Made by a program: the position numbers and the translations under genes. A DNA stretch of 64,000 nt from Rivibacter sp049446155 (GTDB lineage: Bacteria; Pseudomonadota; Gammaproteobacteria; Burkholderiales; Burkholderiaceae_C): positions 1-64,000 of the forward strand of contig NZ_JBMSEE010000008.1 of NCBI RefSeq assembly GCF_049446155.1, written 5' to 3'. Below, one piece after another: positions 22,294-33,463 of this stretch (positions within the stretch are counted from its first letter, which is position 1; each line of letters begins with the position of its first letter). A model generated the notes under the pieces. The model was not told the DNA's origin, did no database searches, and saw nothing but the letters and a program-made list of their open reading frames with translations.

Positions 22294-24129
22294 TCAGCCG
22301 GCCAAGGTCGTGACCAAGCCGTAGACGCCCAGGCCCAGCGCGGCCAGCGCGTCGCCCGCGATCAGTCCCCCGCCGACCAGTGAGGTCGAGTTCATGTCGC
22401 TCGGCAGGACGTCGTCATCGGCGCGCCGCCACTTCGCCGCGAAGTGGTTCACCACGCTCGAGATCACGCCCCCGATTGCGAACCACACCGAGGTCGCGAG
22501 GCTCAGGAAGGCACCGAACGAGAACGCGTAGGGCGAAGGCAGCAGCAGCGCGTCGAGCGTGAAGTCGACCGCCTTGTTCGCGCTGCCTTGATCCTTCCAG
22601 CGCCGGTAGGCCGCGCGGGAGAAGAGCCACTTGCGCGCCGACTGGAACACGAAGCCGAGCAGCACGCCGAGCCAGATCGCGGTGCGCTGGTGCGGCTGGT
22701 CGTCGGTCAGGCTGCGCAGCGCGCCGACGAACTTGTAGGTCATCGCCGCCGACCACTGCGCGGGCTGCTCGCCGGCCGACATGACGGTCTGGTCGAGCTT
22801 GAGCACCGGGTAGGCGGTCATGAAGAGTTGCGCGAAGCCGACCGACAGCACCGCACCCACCACCAGGCCCAGCACCTGGTAGCGGAACTGCGTCGTGCGC
22901 GGCGTGCCCAGGCGCCAGCCGGTCGAGCGGTCCTGCTGCATGTCGCCTGCCACCGAGCAGGAGATCAAGAGGATCGAGCCGGCCATCAGGCCCACCGCCG
23001 GATCCTTCAGGCCCAAGGCGGCCATCAGCACCACGCTCATCACGAAGGCCGACGAGATCGGGTTCGAGTCGCTGATGCCCAGCGAGATGCCGTTGACCAC
23101 CGCCATCACGAACACCAGCGCGACGGCAAAGGCCATGAAGAACACCGGCTGGTGCAGCAGGCTCGAGCCGAGCCACACGATCGCGGCGCCGAAGAACAGC
23201 ACCCAGGCCACGAGGCGGCCGGTGTTCGTCTTCTTCCACGCTTCCTCGGGCTCGGCGGCCGCAAAGGCGGACGGATGGCGCCAGCGCCGCCAGGCCTCGT
23301 GGCCGATCTGCGCGAGGTCGATGATCGCCGCGCCCATGATCATGCCCAGGCCGATCAGGAAGGTGATCTTGCGAAACGGATCGCCAGCCTTCAGCCAGCC
23401 GATCGAGACGAAGTACGGGATCAGCAGCGTGCCGAGCGCACCGGCCAGCAGCGCGGGAATCGCGATGCGTGCGCCGACCAGCAGGCCCGCGCCGAGCGTC
23501 GAGGTCGACAGCTCGATCACCGCCAGCGCGCCGACCTTGGCCGCGGCCAGTCCGCCGCCGACGCCCAATGCCGTGCCCGAGGCGAGCCGCGCGATCGAGC
23601 GGCGCAGCAGCACCGGATCGGTCAGCGCGCGCAGGATGTTGGCGACCGCGAGGCCCGACGGGAAGGTGAGCTGCAGCCGGTCGACCAGGATCGGCGTGTA
23701 GAGCATGCCGACGCCGGCGCCGAACATGCCGATCGCGCCCATGAACAGCATCAGCTGCCACAGCGGCGGCTGCGGCAGGCCCATCCAGATCATGGCCTGC
23801 ACGAGCACGCCCATCGCGCTCATGCCGGCCACCGAGGCGGCCGCGGTCTGCATGTAGTTCGCGCCGTGCTTGCCCTCGGGGCCGTAGCCAAGCGTCACCG
23901 TCGAGCCCAGGATGCCCGCGAGCACCTGACCGCCGACGAAGAAGCCGATCGAGAAGTTCATGTACGAGGCGGTCACGCCGCCGAGCGGGCCCAGCACGAA
24001 GATGCCCAGCAGGGCCAGCATCAGGTGATAGCGCCACGAGCCGATCGCCGGAAGCCAGGTCCAGCGCACGCTTGTGGCGTGCGTGGCGCTGTTGCCGTGC
24101 GAGGGCGAGAGGGTGGTGGTCGAATTCAT
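22294..24129 (-). CDS. OPT-family oligopeptide/metal-chelate transporter
   Basis: 611 residues with about fourteen membrane helices. Family hallmarks are YMNFSIGFFVGGQVLAGI near the N-terminus, PILVDRLQLTFPSGLAVANI, ISCSVAGDMQQDRSTGWRLG (the conserved GD-x-x-QD segment) and a late FGAFLSLATSVWFAIGGVI. OPT proteins import peptides or siderophore-type metal chelates with protons. The bacterial substrate here is not readable. It is monocistronic, with a half repeat behind it. Confidence 0.88.
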   Translation of the reverse strand: MNSTTTLSPSHGNSATHATSVRWTWLPAIGSWRYHLMLALLGIFVLGPLGGVTASYMNFSIGFFVGGQVLAGILGSTVTLGYGPEGKHGANYMQTAAASVAGMSAMGVLVQAMIWMGLPQPPLWQLMLFMGAIGMFGAGVGMLYTPILVDRLQLTFPSGLAVANILRALTDPVLLRRSIARLASGTALGVGGGLAAAKVGALAVIELSTSTLGAGLLVGARIAIPALLAGALGTLLIPYFVSIGWLKAGDPFRKITFLIGLGMIMGAAIIDLAQIGHEAWRRWRHPSAFAAAEPEEAWKKTNTGRLVAWVLFFGAAIVWLGSSLLHQPVFFMAFAVALVFVMAVVNGISLGISDSNPISSAFVMSVVLMAALGLKDPAVGLMAGSILLISCSVAGDMQQDRSTGWRLGTPRTTQFRYQVLGLVVGAVLSVGFAQLFMTAYPVLKLDQTVMSAGEQPAQWSAAMTYKFVGALRSLTDDQPHQRTAIWLGVLLGFVFQSARKWLFSRAAYRRWKDQGSANKAVDFTLDALLLPSPYAFSFGAFLSLATSVWFAIGGVISSVVNHFAAKWRRADDDVLPSDMNSTSLVGGGLIAGDALAALGLGVYGLVTTLAG

Positions 24130-24234
24130 GGGCCGGCACGGTACCCGATCGGCCGGGCCGTCGGTAGGCGGACTCGCCCCAGCGCCCGGCCTCGCTGCGG
24201 CTAGAGTCGCGGGGTTTCGCACACGCTGGATTTC

Positions 24235-25029
24235 ATGACCTCCCCGACCCCGCTCCTGGCCCTGCAAGGCATCGACAAACGCTATCCCACCGGCACCGAG
24301 GCGCTGCGCGGTGCCAACCTGACGATCGAGCGTCACGGATTCGTCAGCTTGCTGGGCGCCTCGGGCTGCGGCAAGAGCACGGTGCTGCGCCTGCTGGCAG
24401 GCCTGGAGCGGCCCACCGGCGGCCAGTTGCTGCGCGACCAGGCGCTCGAGACGCCGGGCGAGATCGGCTTCGTGTTCCAGCATCCCACGCTGATGCCGTG
24501 GGCGCGCGTGGCCGACAACGTCTCGCTGCCGATGCGGCTGCAGCGCCGCCCGGCCGCCGAGATCGCCGCCGCGGTCGGGCCTGCGCTCGACGCGGTGGGC
24601 CTGAGCGAATTCGCGCAGGCCTTTCCGCGCGAGCTCTCGGGCGGCATGCAGATGCGCGCGGCGATCGCGCGAGCGCTGATCACGCGGCCGCAGCTGCTGC
24701 TGCTCGACGAGCCCTTCGCCGCGCTCGACGAGATCACGCGCTTTCGCCTCGCGCAGGACTTGCGCGAACTGTGGGCCGGCGAGCGCTTCACCGCGGTGTT
24801 CGTCACGCACAGCGTCTACGAGGCGGTGTTCCTGAGCGAGCGCATCGTCGTGATGTCGCCGCGCCCCGGCCGCGTGGCCGAGGTGATCGACGTCAAGCTG
24901 CCCGGCGCGCGCGACGCGGCGCTGCGCCAGACGCCGGAGTTCGCGGTGCTGTGCGCGCGCGTCTCGCAGGCGCTGGCGCGCGCATCGGGCGAGCCGCAGC
25001 GTGCGGCCGAGGCGGTGCATGGCGGCTGA
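24235..25029 (+). CDS. ABC importer ATP-binding protein (NitT/TauT type)
   Basis: 264 residues. Walker A is GASGCGKST, the Q-loop is VFQHPTLMPW, the signature is LSGGMQMR, Walker B is LLLLDEPFAALDE and the switch His is in FVTHSVYEAVFLSERI. This form (GGMQMR, HSVYEAVFL) is that of the SsuB/TauB/ThiZ-like group. It is first in a three-gene operon; its stop overlaps the permease start by 11 bases. Confidence 0.92.
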   Translation: MTSPTPLLALQGIDKRYPTGTEALRGANLTIERHGFVSLLGASGCGKSTVLRLLAGLERPTGGQLLRDQALETPGEIGFVFQHPTLMPWARVADNVSLPMRLQRRPAAEIAAAVGPALDAVGLSEFAQAFPRELSGGMQMRAAIARALITRPQLLLLDEPFAALDEITRFRLAQDLRELWAGERFTAVFVTHSVYEAVFLSERIVVMSPRPGRVAEVIDVKLPGARDAALRQTPEFAVLCARVSQALARASGEPQRAAEAVHGG

Positions 25030-25816
25030 AGCGCCGCGCGCGCCGAGGCGCTGGCTGGCGCCGGTGCTCGCGTGCGCGGCGGCGCTCGTCGGCTGGGAAG
25101 CCGCGGTGCGCTGGTGGGACATCCCGCCCTACCTCCTGCCGGGTCCGTGGCTGGTGGCCCGAACGCTGGCGGAGAACTTCGCGTCGCTGGCACCCAGCTG
25201 GTGGTTCACGGTGAAGATCACGCTCGTCGCGCTGGCGCTGGCGGTGGCCGGCGGCGTCGCGCTGGCGCTGCTGTTCGCGCTGTCGCGCCGCATCGAGTCG
25301 GCGTTGACGCCGTTCGCGGTGGTGCTGCAGGTCACGCCGATCATCGCGATCGCGCCCCTGATCCTGATCCTGGTCGACAGCACGACCGCGGCACTCCTGA
25401 TCTGCGCGTGGATCGTCGCGTTCTTTCCGATCCTTTCGAACACCGTGCAAGGCCTGCGCAGCGCCGATGCGAACCTGCGCGACCTGATGCGCCTGTACCG
25501 CGCGAGCCGCTGGCAGATGCTGCGCTACCTGCTCGTGCCGTCGGCGCTGCCCTACTTCATCGCCGGGCTCAAGGTGGCCGGCGGGCTGGCGCTGATCGGC
25601 GCGGTGGTGGCCGAGTTCACCGCCGGCGCGGCCGGGCGCGAGACGGGTCTCGCCTCGCGCATCCTCGAAGCCAGCTTTCGCACCGAGATCCCGAAGATGT
25701 TCGCCGCGCTGGTGCTGGTGTCGGTGACCGGCATCGCGATCCACCTGGCGATGCAGACCCTGGCGCGGCTCGTGCTCGGGCGCTGGCACGCGCAGTACCA
25801 GGACCCCACGACATGA
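25019..25816 (+). CDS. ABC importer permease (NitT/TauT type)
   Basis: 265 residues, about six membrane helices. The cytoplasmic EAA-like loop that docks on the ATPase is seen as LMRLYRASRWQMLRYLLVPSALPYFIAGLKVAGGLALIG (given here in outline: RASRWQML...LPYFIAGLK). ATG 25019 overlaps the ATPase stop, and its own TGA overlaps the next start (ATGA), so the three genes are translationally coupled. Confidence 0.9.
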   Translation: MAAEAPRAPRRWLAPVLACAAALVGWEAAVRWWDIPPYLLPGPWLVARTLAENFASLAPSWWFTVKITLVALALAVAGGVALALLFALSRRIESALTPFAVVLQVTPIIAIAPLILILVDSTTAALLICAWIVAFFPILSNTVQGLRSADANLRDLMRLYRASRWQMLRYLLVPSALPYFIAGLKVAGGLALIGAVVAEFTAGAAGRETGLASRILEASFRTEIPKMFAALVLVSVTGIAIHLAMQTLARLVLGRWHAQYQDPTT

Positions 25817-26832
25817 CCAAGCACTGGTTCGCCGCCGCCTTGATCCTCGCTGCCGCATCGGCGGTGCACGCCGCCGACAAGCTCGTGTTCGCGACCAACT
25901 GGAAGGCCCAGGCCGCGCACGGCGGCTTCTACCAGGCGCTGGCCGACGGCACCTACGCCAAGGCCGGCCTCGAGGTCACGATCCGCCCCGGCGGCCCGCA
26001 GGTCAACAACCGACCGCTGCTGCCGGCCGGCAAGATCGACTTCCTGATGACCGGCAACCTGCTGCACAGCTTCGACAACGCGAAGAACGGCGTGCCGGTG
26101 ATCGTGGTGGCCTCGATGTTCCAGAAGGACCCGCAGGCGCTGTTCGCGCACCCGGACGCCGGCTACGCGAGCTTTGCGGACCTGAAGCGCGCGCCGGTCG
26201 CGTGGATCGCCAAGGACGCGCAGTTCTCGTGGTGGGCCTGGCTCAAGGCCGAGCACGGCTTTCGCGACGAGCAGCTCAAGCCCTACACCTACAACCTCGG
26301 GCCTTTCCTCGCCAACAAGCAGAGCATCCAGCAGGGCTACGCGGTCGAGGAGCCGATCGCGATCCGCGCCAAGGGCGGCTTCGATCCGAAGACCTTTCTG
26401 CTCGCCGACCACGGCTACAGCACCTACTCGACGACGATCGAGGCGCGCGTCGAGACGGTGCGCCAGAACCCGCAGCTGGTGCAGCGCTTCGTCGACGCGT
26501 CGATCACCGGCTGGGTCAACTACCTCTACGGCGACCGCCGCGCCGCCGATGCGCTGATCCTGCGCGACAACCCGGAGATGACGCAGGCGACGATCGACGC
26601 GTCGGTCGCGCTGATGAAGCGGCTCGGCATCGTCGACTCGGGCGATGCGAAAGAGCTGGGCATCGGCGCGATGAAGCCCGAGCGCATCGCCGACTTCCAC
26701 GCCAAGATGGTCAAGGCCGGCTTGTACAAGCCGGGCGAGGTGGATCTGTCGAAGGTCGCGACGACGCAGTTCGTCAACCGCGGCGTCGGCGTCGAGCTCG
26801 CGCGCCGGCTGCAGGCCGTGCGCCAGCCTTAG
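25813..26832 (+). CDS. ABC importer periplasmic binding protein (NMT1/THI5-like)
   Basis: 339 residues with a Sec leader cut after AVHA. The mature start DKLVFATNWKAQAAHGGFYQAL, together with YAKAGLEVTIRPGGP and a later YAVEEPIAI, is the NMT1/THI5-like fold that binds nitrate, sulfonates, pyrimidine thiamine precursors or related small molecules. The HGGFYQA form recalls pyrimidine-precursor binders (ThiY-like), but no thiamine genes or TPP riboswitch are nearby, so the ligand stays open. It ends 3 bases before the convergent receiver-protein gene. Confidence 0.88.
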   Translation: MTKHWFAAALILAAASAVHAADKLVFATNWKAQAAHGGFYQALADGTYAKAGLEVTIRPGGPQVNNRPLLPAGKIDFLMTGNLLHSFDNAKNGVPVIVVASMFQKDPQALFAHPDAGYASFADLKRAPVAWIAKDAQFSWWAWLKAEHGFRDEQLKPYTYNLGPFLANKQSIQQGYAVEEPIAIRAKGGFDPKTFLLADHGYSTYSTTIEARVETVRQNPQLVQRFVDASITGWVNYLYGDRRAADALILRDNPEMTQATIDASVALMKRLGIVDSGDAKELGIGAMKPERIADFHAKMVKAGLYKPGEVDLSKVATTQFVNRGVGVELARRLQAVRQP

Positions 26833-26835
26833 CGG

Positions 26836-27630
26836 TCATTGCGCGGCCGCGGCGATCTCGACTTGCTGCAGCTCCTCTTCGAGCGTTGCGGCATTGACCG
26901 GCTTGACGCGAAAACTGTCGCAGCCGGCCAGGGTGGCGCGCACGCGGTCGGTGCCGCTGCCGCGCGCCGTCACGACCACCACGCGCGGGCGTTGCGCACC
27001 GGCGTGCTGCAGTTCGTGGCACAGCACCAGGCCTTCGAGTTCGCTCGCGTCGCTCGGGTCGAGCGCGAGGTCGACGAACACAGCGGCGTAGGCCTCGCGT
27101 GCCAGCTGGGCGCGCGCCTCGTCGGCCGTGGCGGCCGTGTGCACGGCGCAACCCAGTCGCTCGAGCTGCACGCGCAGGTACTGGCGAGCGACCTCGCTGT
27201 CGTCGACCACCAGCATCGGTCGTTCGAATCGGCGGCCCGTTGCGAGCGGTTCGGTGGTGGCAGGCCGCGAAACCGGCGGTGCGACCGGCGCCGGCTCGAT
27301 GCCCGCGAGCGATTCCAGACCGCGCTGCAGCGCGAGCGGATCGATCGGGCGCGGCAGGTGCAAGGCCGCGCCCGGCAGCGACTGCGCGCCGATGATCACT
27401 GCAGTCGCGAGCTGGCCGCTGGCCCAGACCGCCTGCACCGCTTCGGGCTGGTCGCCGTTGATGACCGCCCAGTCGGCCTCGGCCAGCGGCGCGTCGGCGG
27501 CGGCGAGCACGAAACCCGGCTCGCGCCGCGACAGCAGCCGGAAGCAGGCTTCAAGCCCCTGGCGCTCGAAGGCACCGAAGCCCAGCAGGGCAACGCGAAA
27601 TCGTGACGGCGGCGAGGTCGGGGCGTTCAT
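26836..27630 (-). CDS. Two-domain receiver protein with degenerate N-terminal receiver-like domain
   Basis: 264 residues (ATG 27666 would add 12). The C-terminal half is a CheY-like receiver: acidic pair in PMLVVDDSEVARQYL, phospho-Asp in AAVFVDLALDPSD, Thr in VVVVTARGSG and Lys in FRVKPVNAAT. The N-terminal half (FRVALLGFGAFERQGLEACF) has an alpha/beta order like a receiver but lacks the acidic cluster and phospho-Asp. There is no output domain. Such stand-alone receivers act by protein contact; the partner kinase is unknown. Confidence 0.75.
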   Translation of the reverse strand: MNAPTSPPSRFRVALLGFGAFERQGLEACFRLLSRREPGFVLAAADAPLAEADWAVINGDQPEAVQAVWASGQLATAVIIGAQSLPGAALHLPRPIDPLALQRGLESLAGIEPAPVAPPVSRPATTEPLATGRRFERPMLVVDDSEVARQYLRVQLERLGCAVHTAATADEARAQLAREAYAAVFVDLALDPSDASELEGLVLCHELQHAGAQRPRVVVVTARGSGTDRVRATLAGCDSFRVKPVNAATLEEELQQVEIAAAAQ

Positions 27631-27770
27631 GCATCCATGCTCGGCGGCGAGGGGCGTGATTTCCATCCCTCTCAGGGGGGCGTGAAGGCCGTTCGCGTGA
27701 ACCTGTGCACGCAGGCGCGGGCCGGTCGATGGCGACGGGTAGCATCTCGGTCATTGCCCGAGGACGCACC

Positions 27771-28256
<486 letters not shown>

Positions 28257-28266
28257 GGTTGCACAC

Positions 28267-29460
28267 ATGTTCGAACACGTCGAGCCCTATCCGGGCGATC
28301 CCATCCTGTCGCTCAACGAGGACTTCGGCCGCGATCCGCGCGCCGACAAGGTCAACTTGAGCATCGGCATCTACTTCGACGACGCCGGGCGCATCCCGGT
28401 GCTCGACTCCGTGCGCCGCGCCGAGGCCCGCCTGGCCGAGGCCGGCGGCGCCAAGCCCTACCTCCCGATCGAAGGCGCGGCGAACTTCCGCACCGAGGTC
28501 GGCAAGCTGCTGTTCGGCGCCGATGCCGAGGTGCTGCGCGCGGGGCGCGTCGCGACGATCCAGTCGGTGGGTTCCAGCGGCGGCCTGAAGGTCGGCGCCG
28601 ATTTCCTCAAGCGCTGGCTGCCCGACAGCGAGGTCTGGGTCAGCGACCCGACCTGGGACAACCACCGCGCGATGTTCGAAGGCGCCGGCATCCGCGTGCA
28701 CACCTATCCGTACTACGACGCGGCCACCGGCGGCGTGGCCTTCGACGCGATGCTCGCGGCGTTGCGCCAGGTGCCCAGGCATGCCGTCGTGCTGCTGCAC
28801 GCGTGCTGCCACAACCCGACCGGCGTCGACCTCACGGCCGCGCAGTGGGAGCAGCTGATCCCGGTGCTGCGCGAGCGCGAGCTGCTGCCCTTCATCGATC
28901 TCGCCTACCAGGGCTTCGGCGACGGCATCGCCGAGGACGCGCATGCGGTGCGCGCGCTCGCGGCATCGGACCTGCGCTTCGTCGTCGCGAACTCGTTCTC
29001 CAAGAGCATGAGCGTCTACGGCGAACGCTGCGGGGGCCTGAGCTTCGTCTGCAAGGACCGCGACGAGGCCGAGCGCGTGCTCGGCCAGCTCAAGGCCACG
29101 GTGCGCCGCAACTACTCGAGTCCGCCGATCCACGGCGGCCAGCTGGTCGCGACCGTGCTGGCCGATGCGGCGCTGCGCGCCGCGTGGGAAGCCGAGCTGG
29201 CCGCGATGCGCGAGCGCATCGTCGCGATGCGCCGCGCCCTGCACGACGAACTGCACGCCAAGCTGCCGGGGCGCGACTTCGGCTACTTCCTCACGCAGCG
29301 CGGCATGTTCAGCTACACCGGCTTGTCGCCGGCGCAGGTCGACACGCTGCGCGAACAGCACGGCGTCTATCTCGTGCGTTCGGGCCGCATGTGCGTGGCG
29401 GGGCTGAACCGAGGCAATGTGCGTCGCGTGGCGGACGCGATGGCGGCGGTGCTGGCCTGA
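28267..29460 (+). CDS. tyrB: Aromatic/aspartate amino acid aminotransferase (class I, PLP)
   Basis: 397 residues. The PLP lysine is in NSFSKSMSVYGERCG (about residue 246). The HACCHNPTGVDLT, FIDLAYQGFGDG and late VRSGRMCVAGLN motifs identify the AspC/TyrB branch, the last carrying the carboxylate-binding Arg. It transfers amino groups between aromatic or acidic amino acids and 2-oxoglutarate. TyrB is preferred because Burkholderiales enzymes of this form usually act on Phe/Tyr; AspC activity is likely too. Confidence 0.85.
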   Translation: MFEHVEPYPGDPILSLNEDFGRDPRADKVNLSIGIYFDDAGRIPVLDSVRRAEARLAEAGGAKPYLPIEGAANFRTEVGKLLFGADAEVLRAGRVATIQSVGSSGGLKVGADFLKRWLPDSEVWVSDPTWDNHRAMFEGAGIRVHTYPYYDAATGGVAFDAMLAALRQVPRHAVVLLHACCHNPTGVDLTAAQWEQLIPVLRERELLPFIDLAYQGFGDGIAEDAHAVRALAASDLRFVVANSFSKSMSVYGERCGGLSFVCKDRDEAERVLGQLKATVRRNYSSPPIHGGQLVATVLADAALRAAWEAELAAMRERIVAMRRALHDELHAKLPGRDFGYFLTQRGMFSYTGLSPAQVDTLREQHGVYLVRSGRMCVAGLNRGNVRRVADAMAAVLA

Positions 29461-29468
29461 CCTGCAGC

Positions 29469-30134
29469 TCAGAACCAGGGCTCTTTGAGCCCCTCGTTCG
29501 CGAACATGCGCTGAACCGCCGGCCTGGCCAGCACGCGCTTTTGCCACGCGTTGATGTGCGGCAATGCGCGCGCCGGTCGCGGGAAGTTGCGCGTCCAGCG
29601 GCACAGCATGAAGGCATAGGCGTCGACCGCCGACCACTCGGCGCCGAGCAGCCACGGTCCGCCGTGGCGCGCCAGTTCGGCTTCGAGCTGGTCGATGAGG
29701 CCGTCGACGCGATCGCGCGCGTGCAGCTTGAGCCGCTCGACGCCGCTCGCATTGCCCTCGTCGACCCAGCGGTGCGGATAGAAGTAGACGATCAGCGTCG
29801 CCTGCAGCGTGTTGGTCAGCCACATCAGCCACTTGTAGGCATGGGCGCGCTCGGGCGTGCCGAGCGCGGGCATCAGCTTCGCGTGCGGATGCGTGTCGGC
29901 CAGGTGCAGGCAGATCGCCGCGCTCTCGTAGAGCACGAGTTCGCCGCCGGGCGCGGCGCTGTCGACCAGCACCGGCACCAGGCCATTCGGATTGAGCTTC
30001 AGGTAGGCCGGCGTCTTGTGCGCCCGGGCGTCGGTGTCGACCAGCACGCGTTCGTAAGGCACGCCCAGTTCCTCGAGCAGGATATGGGGCGCCATCGCGG
30101 CGCTGCTGGGAGCGAAATGCAGTTGCAGGCTCAT
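29469..30134 (-). CDS. Glutathione S-transferase family protein
   Basis: 221 residues: a thioredoxin-like N-domain (LQLHFAPSSAAMAPHILLEEL with a Ser-rich active-site loop; LNPNGLVPVLVD; YESAAICLHLAD for gamma-glutamyl binding) and an all-helical C-domain. The form resembles bacterial beta/zeta-like transferases. CGAGGAGACC precedes the start. Its start codon overlaps the EamA gene stop (ATGA), so the two are co-translated. The substrate is unknown. Confidence 0.85.
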   Translation of the reverse strand: MSLQLHFAPSSAAMAPHILLEELGVPYERVLVDTDARAHKTPAYLKLNPNGLVPVLVDSAAPGGELVLYESAAICLHLADTHPHAKLMPALGTPERAHAYKWLMWLTNTLQATLIVYFYPHRWVDEGNASGVERLKLHARDRVDGLIDQLEAELARHGGPWLLGAEWSAVDAYAFMLCRWTRNFPRPARALPHINAWQKRVLARPAVQRMFANEGLKEPWF

Positions 30135-31024
30135 GCGGGTCTCCTCGTGGGAATGGCAGCCGCCGTGCGGCGGCGCGCGGCGATCAGGTTGAGCACCAGG
30201 CCGGCGATCACCAGCGCGGCGGCGCCGAGCTTCCAGCCCGGCAGCGATTCGTCGAGCCACCAGGCCGACGCGGCGAAGCCGAACACCGGCACCAGCAGCG
30301 CCGCGGGCGTGATCGTCGCGGCCGGATGACGTGTCTGCAGCCAGCCCCAGGCGCCATAGCCGAACAGCGTGTTGCCCACCGCCTGCCAAGCGACCGCGGC
30401 CCAGGCAGCGACGCCGGCATGCGACAGGCCGGCACGCATGGCGGCCACGCCGTCGAACGCGACCGACAGCGCCAGCAGCGGCGGCACCGCGAAGATGCTG
30501 GACCAGACCATGAAACCCAGCATGTCGACCTTGCCGGCGCTGCGCACCACCAGGTTGGCGAAGGCCCAGCACAGCGCGGCCAGCAGCACGAGGCCCAGGC
30601 CGAGCGCGGTGACGCTGGCTTCCAGATGCGCGGCGATGACGCCCATGCCGGCCACCGCGAGCGCGAGTGCCGCGAACTGCAGCGGCGCGAGCCGCTCGCG
30701 GTGCAGCGTGGCCGACAGCGCGATCGTGAAGAACACCTGCGTCTGGATCACCAGCGAGGCCAGCGCCGGCGAGATGTCGGCGCGCATCGCGTAGAACAGG
30801 AGGCCGAACTGACCGGCGCCGAGCAGCACGCCAAACAGCGCGAGCCGGTGCAGCGCGACCGGCGGCCGGCGGATGAACAGCAGGAACGGGAACGCCGACA
30901 GCGCGAAGCGCAGCGTCGCGAACAGGAAGGGCGGCAGCTCGGCGAGGCCGAGCTTGATGACCACGAAGTTCGTGCCCCAGACCGCGACCACGGCCAGGGC
31001 GAGCAGCAGGTGCGAGGCGGGCAT
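30131..31024 (-). CDS. DMT/EamA-family transporter
   Basis: 297 residues, ten predicted helices in two EamA halves (AVVAVWGTNFVVIKLGLAEL starting the first; LCWAFANLVVRSAG the second). The AVWGTNFV entry is typical of amino-acid or metabolite exporters such as EamA/YdcZ relatives. It is translationally coupled to the downstream GST, so a shared detoxification or export role is possible. Confidence 0.88.
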   Translation of the reverse strand: MPASHLLLALAVVAVWGTNFVVIKLGLAELPPFLFATLRFALSAFPFLLFIRRPPVALHRLALFGVLLGAGQFGLLFYAMRADISPALASLVIQTQVFFTIALSATLHRERLAPLQFAALALAVAGMGVIAAHLEASVTALGLGLVLLAALCWAFANLVVRSAGKVDMLGFMVWSSIFAVPPLLALSVAFDGVAAMRAGLSHAGVAAWAAVAWQAVGNTLFGYGAWGWLQTRHPAATITPAALLVPVFGFAASAWWLDESLPGWKLGAAALVIAGLVLNLIAARRRTAAAIPTRRPA

Positions 31025-31117
31025 CGCGCGATCCTGTCGAAACGGCGGCGCAGTGTAGCCAGCGCCCGGCCGGCCTGCAGACGAGGGACGCTCAGCGCCG
31101 GCGGCGCGGTGTCGGCC

Positions 31118-31807
31118 TCACGATGCGGCGCGCATCTCCTCGAGCCGGAACAGGTCGGCCAGCGTCTTGCCCGGCTCGTCGCGGAATCCCTCGCCGGTGG
31201 GTGTCGCGGCCTCGATGCGGTCGACGCGGAAATTGCGGAAGTCCTCGCGCAGCTCGCACCAGCCGGCCAGCGTCCAGGTCGAGGCCCAGAAGAAGCAGCC
31301 CAGCGGGCGCACGACGCGTTCGCTCGGGGCGTCCTTCAAATCGAGATAGCGCAGGTGCAGCTTGCGGCGCGACTCGATCGCGTGGCGCAGCTCGAGCAGG
31401 CGCTCGCGCGTGGTGTCGGTCAGCGCCACCGGCGGCGCGTAGAGCACCACGCTGTCGGCGGCGGCGCGCGCGGCGGGCGGCAGCACGCCGATGATCTTGG
31501 ACAGCGCGTTCTCGGCCTGCGCGGCCAGCTCGGCGTCGAGGCGCGGCTGGGCCAGCCGCACGGCGGCGACCAGGGCCTTGGCCTCGTCGGTCGTGAACAT
31601 CAGCGGCGGCAGGTCGAAGCCGACCCGCATGCGGTAGCCGACGCCCGCTTCGCCGTCGATCGGCACGCCCTGCGCCTGCAGCGCGGCGATGTCGCGGTAG
31701 ACGGTTCGTACCGAGATCTCCAGCCGTTCGGCCAGGAACTCGGCGGTCGACAGGCGTCGACCGCGCACGATCTGCACGATCTGGAACAGACGGTCGGCAC
31801 GGCGCAT
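31118..31807 (-). CDS. YafY-type HTH/WYL-domain regulator
   Basis: 229 residues. The N-terminal HTH_11 is in MRRADRLFQIVQIVRGRRLS with SVRTVYRDIAALQ as recognition helix. A WYL-like domain follows (RKLHLRYLDLK; RPLGCFFWASTWTLAGWCELR), a ligand-sensing fold common in stress and defence regulators. It lies between the EamA/GST operon and glpK, and its targets are not evident. Confidence 0.85.
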   Translation of the reverse strand: MRRADRLFQIVQIVRGRRLSTAEFLAERLEISVRTVYRDIAALQAQGVPIDGEAGVGYRMRVGFDLPPLMFTTDEAKALVAAVRLAQPRLDAELAAQAENALSKIIGVLPPAARAAADSVVLYAPPVALTDTTRERLLELRHAIESRRKLHLRYLDLKDAPSERVVRPLGCFFWASTWTLAGWCELREDFRNFRVDRIEAATPTGEGFRDEPGKTLADLFRLEEMRAAS

Positions 31808-31969
31808 GGGGGAAATGATGCCTCGCTTGCGAAATCCGCGTCGTCGGTCGAACGGCCAGCGGGGCTCGGACGTCGTTCGATGCGGACGCGCATGCTGCGC
31901 TGCCGCTGCTGACAGCGCCATGGCAGGAATGTGTTGGCCGCAGTGCCGCGGCCGGCGCGGGCCTGGGCT

Positions 31970-33462
<1,493 letters not shown>

Positions 33463-33463
<1 letters not shown>

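Noticed and set aside
24130..24234. TPP riboswitch before the NMT1/THI5-like ABC operon
   Set aside because: No CTGAGA/ACCTGA-type conserved segments are present in the 105-base leader.
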